64,000 bases of DNA, taken from Falsiroseomonas algicola (GTDB lineage Bacteria; Pseudomonadota; Alphaproteobacteria; Acetobacterales; Acetobacteraceae). Below are positions 8,485 through 16,088 of the stretch, piece after piece. The stretch covers positions 160,323-224,322 of the forward strand of contig NZ_JAAIKB010000009.1 in assembly GCF_011040385.1 (NCBI RefSeq), read 5' to 3'. The position numbers and the translations under genes were made by a program. The notes under the pieces were generated by a model. The model made no database searches. It was not told where the DNA came from and worked only from the letters and a program-made list of their open reading frames with translations. The stretch's first letter is position 1; the number at the start of each line of letters is the position of its first letter.

Positions 8485-9251
8485 CGCTGGCGGCACGGCG
8501 CCGGCTGCGGGAAGCGCTGAGCCCCGCGCTGTTCGTGGCCGCGCTGCTGCTGGCGTGGGAGATCGCGTCGCGCGCCCTCGGCATCTCCAAATTCGTGGCG
8601 CCGAAACCCTCCGAGATCCTGCCCATCTTCGCGCAGCGCGGCGCGGAGATCCTGCCCCATGCCGCACAGACGCTGTCCACGACGCTGGCGGGCTTCGTCG
8701 TGGGCGTGGCGCTGGGCTTCGCGCTGGGCGTGGCGCTGGGCGCGTCGCGCCGCTTCTACGCTATGGTCTTCCCGACGCTGATCGGTGTGAACAGCATCCC
8801 GAAGGTGGCCATCGTGCCGCTGCTGGTGCTCTGGGCCGGGATCGGCACCGTGCCGGCCGTCGTCACCTCCGCCGTCATCGTCATCTTCCCGATCGCCGTC
8901 GTCGTCTCCGCCAGCATCGCGACGATGGATGCGGAACTCGCCGATGTGCTGCGCTCCCTCGGTGCCAGCCGGCTGCTGGCGCTGGCCAAGGTCGGCGTGC
9001 CGCAATCCATGCCCGCCTTCTTCGGTGCGCTGAAGGTCGCCATCACCCTGTCCTTCATCGGCTCGATCCTGGCGGAATCCGTCGCCGCCAATCGCGGGCT
9101 CGGCTTCATGATGAACCGCGCGGCCTCCGATTTCGACGTGGAGCTTGTCTACAGCGGCCTCCTCACCCTCGCCGCAATGGGCATCGCGCTCTACCTCGCC
9201 TCCCTCGCGCTGGAGCGGCGCGTGGTGGGATGGGCGGATCGCCGTGGCTGA
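8481..9251 (+). CDS. ABC transporter permease (SsuC/TauC type)
   Basis: A 256-residue inner-membrane permease of the nitrate/taurine/sulfonate class. It has about six hydrophobic helices (first at about 12-30). The cytoplasmic EAA-type loop is present near residues 150-185 (DAELADVLRSLGASRLLALAKVGVPQSMP region). It would form the channel together with the second permease at 11129 and the ATPase at 10326. Its start overlaps the ring-opening hydrolase stop (ATGA), which ties substrate uptake to hydrolysis. The substrate is inferred to be the ring compound or a breakdown product. Confidence 0.9.
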   Translation: MTLAARRRLREALSPALFVAALLLAWEIASRALGISKFVAPKPSEILPIFAQRGAEILPHAAQTLSTTLAGFVVGVALGFALGVALGASRRFYAMVFPTLIGVNSIPKVAIVPLLVLWAGIGTVPAVVTSAVIVIFPIAVVVSASIATMDAELADVLRSLGASRLLALAKVGVPQSMPAFFGALKVAITLSFIGSILAESVAANRGLGFMMNRAASDFDVELVYSGLLTLAAMGIALYLASLALERRVVGWADRRG

Positions 9252-9281
9252 CCGCTTCCTCCATCCAGGGACCAGACGCGC

Positions 9282-10322
9282 ATGACCGTGACCCGTTCGA
9301 CGTTGCTGCGCGGCACCGCCGCCGCCCTGGCCGGCGCGCTGGCAAGCCCGGCCATCGCCCAGCCGCTGGAACGGCTGCCGCTGACGCTGAACTGGAAGAT
9401 CCAGGGCCTGCACGGCGCCTTCTTCCTGGCGCTGGAGCGCGGCTATTTCCGTGCGGAGGGGCTGAACCCCGACATTGTCGCGGGCGATGGATCAGCGAAC
9501 GTCGTGAACCGCCTGGCAGGCGGGGCCTTCCAGATCGGCCTTGGCGACGTCGCGTCGCTGGTGCGCTTCAACGCGCAGAATCCGGAACGGCGCGTGAAGG
9601 CGATCTACAACCAGACGCCGGCGGACCTGGTCGTGATGTCGCTGCGCGGCCGGGGGATCAGCAAGCCCGACGATCTGCGCGGCCGCCTGGTCGGTGCGCC
9701 CGTGGGCGATGCCGCCTTCAAGATGTTTCCCGCCTTCACCGCCGCCACCGGCGTGCCCGCCAGCGCGATCCGCTGGGAACACATGGCGCCCAACATCCGG
9801 GAGGCGATGCTGATCCAAGGGCGCGTGGACGCCATCACCGCGAATGAAGGCACGGCGCTGTTCAACCTGAAGGCCGCGGGCGTGAGGCAGGAGGACATGG
9901 TCTTCCTCCGCTACTCCGATTTCGGTATCAACATCGTCAATGCCGGCATGATGGCGAACGAGTCCTTCCTGCGGGAGAAGCCGGAGACGGTGCGAAAGGT
10001 GCTGCGTGCCGTGAATCGCGGCCTGGTCGAGTCCGTCGCCAACCCCGCCGCCAGCCTGGATGCGCTGATGCGCAAGGACCCGCTGCTGAACCGCGGGATC
10101 GAGGCCGAGCGCCTGATGTACAGCATCGCCCGCATGGTGGAGCAGCCGGATGCGCGGGAAGGCGGCCTCGGTTTCTACAACGAGGCGAATGTGCGGCGCT
10201 CCATCGAGATCGTCACCGCGGCGGAAGGCCTGCCCGCGCCCATCGCCGTCGGCGATTTCATGGACCTCTCCTTCCTGCCCCCGGCTTCCGCCCGCGTGAT
10301 CCCCGCCATCGGGCGCGTCTGA
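9282..10322 (+). CDS. ABC transporter substrate-binding protein (NMT1/TauA-like)
   Basis: A 346-residue periplasmic binding protein. A signal peptide ends near residue 26 (LASPAIAQ). The mature part starts with the family signature LTLNWKIQGLHGAFFLALERGYFRAEGL, broken here as LTLNWK and GYFRAEGL, typical of NMT1/THI5-like binding proteins for pyrimidines, nitrate or sulfonates. Two alpha/beta lobes follow. Length is normal for the family. It lies 30 bases after the first permease and three bases before the ATPase, so it is part of one operon. A pyrimidine- or triazine-like ligand would fit the neighbouring enzymes; this is inference. Confidence 0.9.
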   Translation: MTVTRSTLLRGTAAALAGALASPAIAQPLERLPLTLNWKIQGLHGAFFLALERGYFRAEGLNPDIVAGDGSANVVNRLAGGAFQIGLGDVASLVRFNAQNPERRVKAIYNQTPADLVVMSLRGRGISKPDDLRGRLVGAPVGDAAFKMFPAFTAATGVPASAIRWEHMAPNIREAMLIQGRVDAITANEGTALFNLKAAGVRQEDMVFLRYSDFGINIVNAGMMANESFLREKPETVRKVLRAVNRGLVESVANPAASLDALMRKDPLLNRGIEAERLMYSIARMVEQPDAREGGLGFYNEANVRRSIEIVTAAEGLPAPIAVGDFMDLSFLPPASARVIPAIGRV

Positions 10323-10325
10323 GGC

Positions 10326-11132
10326 ATGGCGCGTCCCTTCGTCGAATTCGACCGCGTCACCCTCACCTATGGCGAGGGGGAAGAGGCGACGCCGGCGCTG
10401 GACCCGACGAGCCTCGGCATCGCGGAAGGCGAGTTCGTCGCGGTGGTGGGCCCGAGCGGCTGCGGGAAATCCTCGCTGCTCAAGCTGGTCTCCGGCCTGT
10501 TGAAGGCGACCAGCGGCAATGTCGTGGTGGCGGCGCAGGAAGTGACGGCCCCGATCAAGATCGTCGGCATGGCCTTCCAGAATCCGAATTTGCTGCCCTG
10601 GCGCAGCACGCTGCGCAACGTGCTGCTGCCAGCGGAGATCGTGCAGCCCCACCGCGCCCGCTACCGCCGCGACAAGGCCCCCTATGTCGAACGCGCGCGG
10701 CAATTGCTGCGCACCGTGGGGCTGGAGGGGTTCGAGCAGAAGCTGCCCTGGCAGCTCTCCGGCGGCATGCAGCAGCGCGCCAGCCTCTGCCGCGCGCTGA
10801 TGCACGAACCCTCCCTGCTGCTGCTGGACGAGCCCTTCGGCGCGCTGGACGCCTTCACGCGGGAGGAGCTGTGGGCGGTGCTGCAGGCGCTGTGGATGCA
10901 GAAGCCCTTCACCGTGATCCTGGTGACGCATGATTTGCGGGAGGCGCTCTACCTCGCCGACACGATCTATGTGATGAGCGCGCGGCCGGGCCGCATCCTG
11001 CTGCGCAGGAATTTCGACCTGCCGCGGCCGCGCACCCTCGACAGCACCTATGACGCGCGCTTCGTGCAGGCGCTGGCGGAGCTGCGCGCGCATATCGCGG
11101 AGGCCCGGACGCCGGTGCCCGCCTTCGCATGA
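10326..11132 (+). CDS. ABC transporter ATP-binding protein
   Basis: A 268-residue ATPase of the nitrate/taurine family. Walker A is GPSGCGKSS (42-50), the ABC signature LSGGMQQ (144-150), Walker B LLLLDE (164-169) with the D-loop GALDA after it, and the switch His is in VTHD (His202). It energises the two permeases flanking it. It starts four bases after the binding-protein stop and overlaps the next permease by four bases (ATGA). Confidence 0.93.
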   Translation: MARPFVEFDRVTLTYGEGEEATPALDPTSLGIAEGEFVAVVGPSGCGKSSLLKLVSGLLKATSGNVVVAAQEVTAPIKIVGMAFQNPNLLPWRSTLRNVLLPAEIVQPHRARYRRDKAPYVERARQLLRTVGLEGFEQKLPWQLSGGMQQRASLCRALMHEPSLLLLDEPFGALDAFTREELWAVLQALWMQKPFTVILVTHDLREALYLADTIYVMSARPGRILLRRNFDLPRPRTLDSTYDARFVQALAELRAHIAEARTPVPAFA

Positions 11133-11956
11133 GCGCGGTGGTGGAAGCCGCACCGGCGCCTGTCGCGGCACCAAGCCCCGCGAAGCCGCGCGGGCGACGC
11201 CGGCGGGCACTCGCGGCCGTGCTGGTGCCGCTCGGCTTCGCGCTGGCCGTCCTGGCGCTGTGGGAGGCGGTGGTGCGGATCGCCGCCCTGCCGCCCTTCA
11301 TCCTGCCGGCGCCGAGCAATTTCTTCAGTGTGCTCGTCGCGCGGCATGAGCCGATCCTGATGATGGCGGCGCAGACGGCGCGATCCACGCTGATGGGCTT
11401 CGCCATCGGCGTCAGCATCGGTGTCGTCCTGGGCAGCATCATCGGATCGTCGCGCGCCATCTACCGCATGGTCTATCCCGCGCTGATCGGCTTCCACACC
11501 ATTCCCTCCGTCGCGCTGATCCCGCTCTTCGTCATCTGGTTCGGCGCGGGGCCGCATATCGCGGTGATCACGGCGGTCGTCGTCTGCTTCTTCCCGGTCA
11601 CCGTCATCATGGCCACCGCCATCGCGACCTCCGCGCCCGAGCTCGACGACGTGCTGCGCTCCCTCGGCGCCACGCGGACCGACGTCATGGTGAAGGTCGC
11701 GCTGCCGCGGGCCATGCCGCAGTTCTTCGGCTCGCTCAAGCTCGCCATCACCGGCGCCTTCATCGGCACCATCGTGGCGGAGACGATCGCGGCCAATGCC
11801 GGCATCGGCTACGTGATGGTGGTGGCCACCAACAACATGGATGGCGCGCTTGCCTTCGCGGCGCTCAGCGTCCTCGCCGCCATGGGCGTCACGCTCTACG
11901 CGGCCTCGCTGTTCCTGGAACGCCGGCTGACCGGCTGGGCCTATCGCGGGAGATGA
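11129..11956 (+). CDS. ABC transporter permease, second copy
   Basis: A 275-residue permease of the same class as the one at 8481, with a 30-residue proline/arginine-rich cytoplasmic N-terminus. The EAA-type loop (ELDDVLRSLGATRTDVMVKV, about 170-190) and about six helices are present. Two different permease genes around one ATPase and one binding protein suggest a heterodimeric channel. Most TauABC systems have only one permease gene. The gene is translationally coupled to the ATPase and ends four bases before the amidase. Confidence 0.9.
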   Translation: MSAVVEAAPAPVAAPSPAKPRGRRRRALAAVLVPLGFALAVLALWEAVVRIAALPPFILPAPSNFFSVLVARHEPILMMAAQTARSTLMGFAIGVSIGVVLGSIIGSSRAIYRMVYPALIGFHTIPSVALIPLFVIWFGAGPHIAVITAVVVCFFPVTVIMATAIATSAPELDDVLRSLGATRTDVMVKVALPRAMPQFFGSLKLAITGAFIGTIVAETIAANAGIGYVMVVATNNMDGALAFAALSVLAAMGVTLYAASLFLERRLTGWAYRGR

Positions 11957-11960
11957 TGGC

Positions 11961-13442
11961 ATGACGCAGGATCTGGCGCTGCTGCCGGCGGGCGAGTTGG
12001 TGGCGCTGTACCGGGCGGGCCGTGCGTCGCCGGTGGAGCATCTGCGCGCCGTACTGGCGCAGATCGCCGCGCTGAACCCCGTGCTGAACGCCTTCTGCTG
12101 GCTGGACGAGGAGAGCGCGCTGCGCGACGCGCGCGCCAGCGAGGCGCGCTGGAAGGCGGGCGCGCCGGCCTCCGCGCTGGACGGCGTGACGGCGACGGTG
12201 AAGGACCTCTCCGTCACGCGCGGCTGGCCGACGCGCCGCGCCAGCCGCGCGATCCCGGCCGAGGGCCCGTGGCTGGAGGACAGCCCCTCCGTCGCGCGCA
12301 TGCGGGAAGCGGGCGCTGTGCTGATCGGCAAGACGACGGTGCCGGAATTCGGCGCGGCCTATGTGACCAAGTCCGAACTCTGCGGCATCTCCCGCAACCC
12401 CTGGAACCCCGCCATGACGCCGGGCGGGTCGAGTGGCGGTTCCGCTGCCTCCGCCGCCGCGGGGATGGGGACCATCGCGCTCGCCTCCGACGCCGCGGGA
12501 TCGATCCGCGCGCCGGCGAGCATGAGCGGCGTCTTCGGCCTGAAGACGACTTTCGGCCGCGTCGCGGACTATCCCTCCTCCTACCTCGGCACGCTGGCGG
12601 TGATCGGCCCGATCACGCGGACGGTGCGGGAGGTGGCGCTGTGCATGGACGTGATCAGCCAGCCCGATGCGCGGGACAGCTACGCGCTGCCGCCACCCGA
12701 TCGCAGTTTCCTCGATGGCATCGAGGACGGCGTGAAGGGGCTGCGCATCGCCTACAGCCCGACGCTCGGCTTCGCCAAGGTCGATCCCGAGGTCGCGGCC
12801 CTCATCGCCGCCGGCGCCAAGGCGCTGGAGGCGATGGGCGCGATCGTGGAGATCGTGGATCACGTCATGGACGACCCGGGCGCCATGCTCGGCAAGCTCA
12901 TGGCGCCCGGCCTCGCCAATGCCTTCCGCGTCTTCGGCTTCACGGAAGCGCAGCAGGCGCTGATGCTGCCGCGCCTGGTGGAGACCGCCGCGCGCGGCGC
13001 CGCCGTGCCGATGATGACCTACCTGGCCGCGCGGGAGGCGCGGGAGAAGCTCGGCGCCCGCATGCGCGCGTTCCATGAGCGCTACCACCTGCTGGTGACG
13101 CCGGTCGGCGCCATCCCCGGCTGCGACGCGGATACCGATGCGCCGCGCGATCGGCGCTATGCCGGCTACGCAAATCCCTTGCCCTTCGGCGCTGCCTTCA
13201 ATCTCACGAAGCAGCCTGCGGCCTCCGTCCCCGTGGGTGTCACCGCCTCCGGCCTGCCGGTCGGCATGCAGGTGGTGGGACCGCTTTACGCCGATGCGCT
13301 GGTGCTGCGCGCCTGCCTCGCCATCGAACAGGCGCTGCCCATGCCGGCGCCGGACCTGGCGGCGCTCCGCCATTCCCCCTTCGCCGAGGCCATCCCGCGC
13401 GGGCTGCTGAGCCAGCGCGAGGCGATGGCCGTCCCGGCCTGA
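11961..13442 (+). CDS. Amidase signature family hydrolase
   Basis: A 493-residue amidase-signature enzyme. The catalytic Lys81 is in TVKDL, the cis-Ser157 in GGSSGGSA, and the nucleophile Ser181 in DAAGSIRAPAS. The 24-residue spacing of the two serines is the family norm. The usual DTGGS is DAAGS here. Such enzymes cleave simple amides; AtzE (carboxybiuret) and AtzF (allophanate) belong here. At 493 residues it lacks the C-terminal domain of AtzF and there is no AtzG-like partner gene. It sits between the transporter and the monooxygenase in one operon, so it probably releases ammonia from an intermediate. Confidence 0.9.
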   Translation: MTQDLALLPAGELVALYRAGRASPVEHLRAVLAQIAALNPVLNAFCWLDEESALRDARASEARWKAGAPASALDGVTATVKDLSVTRGWPTRRASRAIPAEGPWLEDSPSVARMREAGAVLIGKTTVPEFGAAYVTKSELCGISRNPWNPAMTPGGSSGGSAASAAAGMGTIALASDAAGSIRAPASMSGVFGLKTTFGRVADYPSSYLGTLAVIGPITRTVREVALCMDVISQPDARDSYALPPPDRSFLDGIEDGVKGLRIAYSPTLGFAKVDPEVAALIAAGAKALEAMGAIVEIVDHVMDDPGAMLGKLMAPGLANAFRVFGFTEAQQALMLPRLVETAARGAAVPMMTYLAAREAREKLGARMRAFHERYHLLVTPVGAIPGCDADTDAPRDRRYAGYANPLPFGAAFNLTKQPAASVPVGVTASGLPVGMQVVGPLYADALVLRACLAIEQALPMPAPDLAALRHSPFAEAIPRGLLSQREAMAVPA

Positions 13443-13457
13443 CGCAAGGAGAACGCG

Positions 13458-14813
13458 ATGCTCAGCCTCATCACCGGCCTGCATCCCGCGGGCAACCATC
13501 CCGCCGGCTGGCGCCATCCCCGCGCCTATGACAACACCATGATGAACCTGGAGCAGATGATCGAGATCGCGCAGACCGCGGAGCGCGGGCTGTTCGACAT
13601 GCTCTTCATCTCCGACGGCAATGGCGTGGCCGGCATGGAGTGGCCCGAATTGTTCGAGGCCAATGCCCTGACCGGCAAGCCCGCGGTCTTCGAACCCGTC
13701 ACCGTGCTCTCCGCCATCGCCATGCACACCAAGCGCATCGGCCTGCTGGCGACGGCGACGACGACCTATGAGGAGCCCTTCACCCTCGCGCGGAAATTCG
13801 CCTCGCTCGACCACATCAGCAAGGGCCGCGCCTGCTGGAACGTCGTCACCAGTTCCAACGCCTCGGACAGCCTGAATTTCGGCAAGGACGAGCACCTGGC
13901 GCGCTATGATCGCTACGAGCGCGCGAGGGAATTCGTCGAGGTCTGCAAGGGCCTCTGGGATTCCTGGGCGGAGGATGCCTTCCCGCAGGACAAGGCGCGC
14001 GGCAAGTACATCGACCTCAACCGCGTCCACACGCTGAACCACAAGGGCAAGCACTTTCGGGTGCGCGGCCCGCTGAACGCGGCGCGGCCGCCGCAGGGCT
14101 ACCCCGTGCTGTTCAGTGCGGGACAGTCCGAGCCGGGGCGGGAACTGGCGGCGGCGATGTCGGATTGCATGTTCTGCGCGACGCCCACCAGAAAGCAGGC
14201 CGCCGCCTTCTACACCGACATGAAGTCGCGCCTGGCGAAGTACGGGCGCGCGCCGGACGAGCTCAAGATCATGCCGGGCTGCGTCGTCTATGTCGGCCGC
14301 ACGGAGGCCGAGGCGGAGGCGATGTTCCAGGAACAGCAGGCGCTGATCGATCCCGTCGTCGGCGTCCGCCACCTCTCCCACTACGTCAACATGGATCTGA
14401 CGGGCTTCGCACTCGACGAGCCCTTCCCCGAACTGACGCCCGACGGCATCGGCGGGTCGTCCCGCCGCTACGCGATCAGCGAGGTCGCGCGGCGGGAGGG
14501 GCTGACCATCCGGCAGACCTACGAACGCTTCCTGCCCTCCTTCGGCCATCCCGTGATGAAGGGCGATGGCAAGCAGGTCGCGGACATGATCGAGGATTGG
14601 TATCGCGCCGGCGTCTGCGATGGCTTCAACGTCCATGTCGGCTACCAGCCGGACGGGCTGACGAATTTCGTGGACCACGTCGTGCCGGAACTGCAGCGCC
14701 GGGGCCTCTACCGCACCAGCTATCCGGGCCGGACGCTGCGCGACGTGGTCGGCCTCAAGCGGCCAGAGAGCCAGTTCTTCCCGACCCTTGTCCCCGCCAT
14801 GGTGGCGGAGTAG
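13458..14813 (+). CDS. FMN-dependent LLM-class monooxygenase (NtaA/SnaA/DszA type)
   Basis: A 451-residue bacterial-luciferase-like monooxygenase. The length and the motifs [13 protein letters not shown] near the N-terminus, [10 protein letters not shown] (about 118-127) and [15 protein letters not shown] (about 214-230) match the nitrilotriacetate/dibenzothiophene-sulfone monooxygenase group rather than shorter RutA-type enzymes. These use FMNH2 from a separate flavin reductase and O2 to oxidise C-N or C-S compounds. No reductase gene is in the window. An AAGGAG at 13446-13451 supports the ATG at 13458. It is inside the hydrolase operon and suggests an oxidative step before or beside ring opening. 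Confidence 0.88.
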   Translation: MLSLITGLHPAGNHPAGWRHPRAYDNTMMNLEQMIEIAQTAERGLFDMLFISDGNGVAGMEWPELFEANALTGKPAVFEPVTVLSAIAMHTKRIGLLATATTTYEEPFTLARKFASLDHISKGRACWNVVTSSNASDSLNFGKDEHLARYDRYERAREFVEVCKGLWDSWAEDAFPQDKARGKYIDLNRVHTLNHKGKHFRVRGPLNAARPPQGYPVLFSAGQSEPGRELAAAMSDCMFCATPTRKQAAAFYTDMKSRLAKYGRAPDELKIMPGCVVYVGRTEAEAEAMFQEQQALIDPVVGVRHLSHYVNMDLTGFALDEPFPELTPDGIGGSSRRYAISEVARREGLTIRQTYERFLPSFGHPVMKGDGKQVADMIEDWYRAGVCDGFNVHVGYQPDGLTNFVDHVVPELQRRGLYRTSYPGRTLRDVVGLKRPESQFFPTLVPAMVAE

Positions 14814-14824
14814 CGGGCACACCC

Positions 14825-15502
14825 ATGCGCACCATTCCCGCCAATCCCTATCCCTGGCCCTTCGATGGCGATCTGCGCCCCGACAACACGGCGCTGATCG
14901 TCATCGACATGCAGATCGATTTCTGCGGTCGTGGCGGGTATGTCGATGCCATGGGCTACGACATATCCCTGACGCGCGCGCCGATCGAGCCCATCCGCGC
15001 CGTGCTCGCCGCCATGCGCGGCGCGGGCTACCACATCCTGCACACGCGGGAGGGCCATCGCCCGGACCTGTCGGACCTGCCCGCCAACAAGCGCTGGCGG
15101 TCGCGGCAGATCGGCGCCGGCATCGGCGATCCGGGCCCCTGCGGGAAGATCCTCATCCGTGGCGAGCCGGGCTGGGAGATCATTCCCGAACTCGCGCCGC
15201 TGCCGGGCGAGACCATCATCGACAAGCCGGGCAAGGGCAGCTTCTGCGCCACCGACCTCGAACTCATCCTCCGCACCCGCGGCATCCGCAACCTGGTGCT
15301 GACCGGCATCACCACCGATGTCTGCGTCCATACCACGATGCGCGAGGCCAATGACCGCGGCTTCGAATGCCTGCTGCTGGAGGATTGCTGCGGCGCGACA
15401 GACCTCGGCAACCACCAGGCGGCGATCAAGATGGTGACGATGCAGGGCGGCGTGTTCGGCGTTGTCTCGACTTCGGAGGCTCTCCTGTCTTCGCTGGCCT
15501 GA
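14825..15502 (+). CDS. Biuret-hydrolase-like cysteine amidohydrolase (isochorismatase fold)
   Basis: A 225-residue isochorismatase-family enzyme. The Asp-Lys-Cys triad is Asp28 (VIDMQ), Lys134 (IDKPG) and Cys167 (TTDVCVHT). The spacing Asp-106-Lys-33-Cys is the same as that of the Rhizobium biuret hydrolase BiuH as I recall it (36/142/175), and Gln207 falls where BiuH has its substrate-contacting Gln215. BiuH converts biuret to allophanate and ammonia. The alternative is a RutB-like ureidoacrylate hydrolase. It is the last gene of the operon, 11 bases after the monooxygenase. Confidence 0.85.
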   Translation: MRTIPANPYPWPFDGDLRPDNTALIVIDMQIDFCGRGGYVDAMGYDISLTRAPIEPIRAVLAAMRGAGYHILHTREGHRPDLSDLPANKRWRSRQIGAGIGDPGPCGKILIRGEPGWEIIPELAPLPGETIIDKPGKGSFCATDLELILRTRGIRNLVLTGITTDVCVHTTMREANDRGFECLLLEDCCGATDLGNHQAAIKMVTMQGGVFGVVSTSEALLSSLA

Positions 15503-15614
15503 TCACGAGGCGGTCCTCGATCGACGCCGGTTTCCCGCGAGCATGTCCATCAACCGCCTGGCTGCCGCGCGCGGTGGGGCGGGGCGTCCTTGGTGCAGGC
15601 AGCACCGCCATCAC

Positions 15615-16088
15615 TCAGCCCCGCCGCGCTGCCTCGATGGCGGCGACGTCGATCTTGCGCATCCCCATCATGGCCTGGAAGGCGCGCCGCGCCTCCTCGC
15701 CCCCGGCCGCCATCGCGTCCGTCAGCACGCGCGGCGTGATCTGCCAGGACAGGCCCCAGCGATCCTTGCACCAGCCGCAGGCACTCTCCTCGCCGCCATG
15801 GCCGACGATCGCGTCCCAGTAGCGATCCGTCTCCGCCTGGTCCTCGGTCGCGATCTGGAAGGAAAAGGCCTCGCTGTGCCGGAAGGCCGGGCCGCCATTC
15901 AGGCCGATGCAGCGGATGCCGGCGACCACGAAATCGACGGTCAGCACATCGCCTTCCCTGCCGGCGGGGTAGTCGCCCGGCGCGCGATGGACGGCGATGA
16001 CGCGGCTGTCGGGGAAGACCTCCGCGTAGAAGCGGGCGGCGGCCTCGGCCTCGCCATCGAACCAGAGGCAGATCGTGTTCTTCGTCAT
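15615..16088 (-). CDS. PhnB-like VOC family protein
   Basis: A 157-residue protein of the PhnB/3-demethylubiquinone-methyltransferase-like VOC fold. It starts with ICLWFDGEAEAAARFY and has FAF-like QIATEDQAETDRYWDAIV and a GWCKDRWGLSWQITP strand, all typical of the family. Its start overlaps the stop of the hydroxylase gene by four bases (ATGA). VOC proteins of this branch are mostly of unknown function. Co-translation with a molybdenum hydroxylase may be meaningful or a simple consequence of gene packing. Confidence 0.85.
   Translation of the reverse strand: MTKNTICLWFDGEAEAAARFYAEVFPDSRVIAVHRAPGDYPAGREGDVLTVDFVVAGIRCIGLNGGPAFRHSEAFSFQIATEDQAETDRYWDAIVGHGGEESACGWCKDRWGLSWQITPRVLTDAMAAGGEEARRAFQAMMGMRKIDVAAIEAARRG

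Noticed and set aside
11889..14822. A 977-codon open frame on the minus strand
   Set aside because: It is antisense to the amidase and the FMN monooxygenase, which have full motif sets. Its translation is rich in Arg, His and Gly and has no family motif; such frames are common at this GC content.
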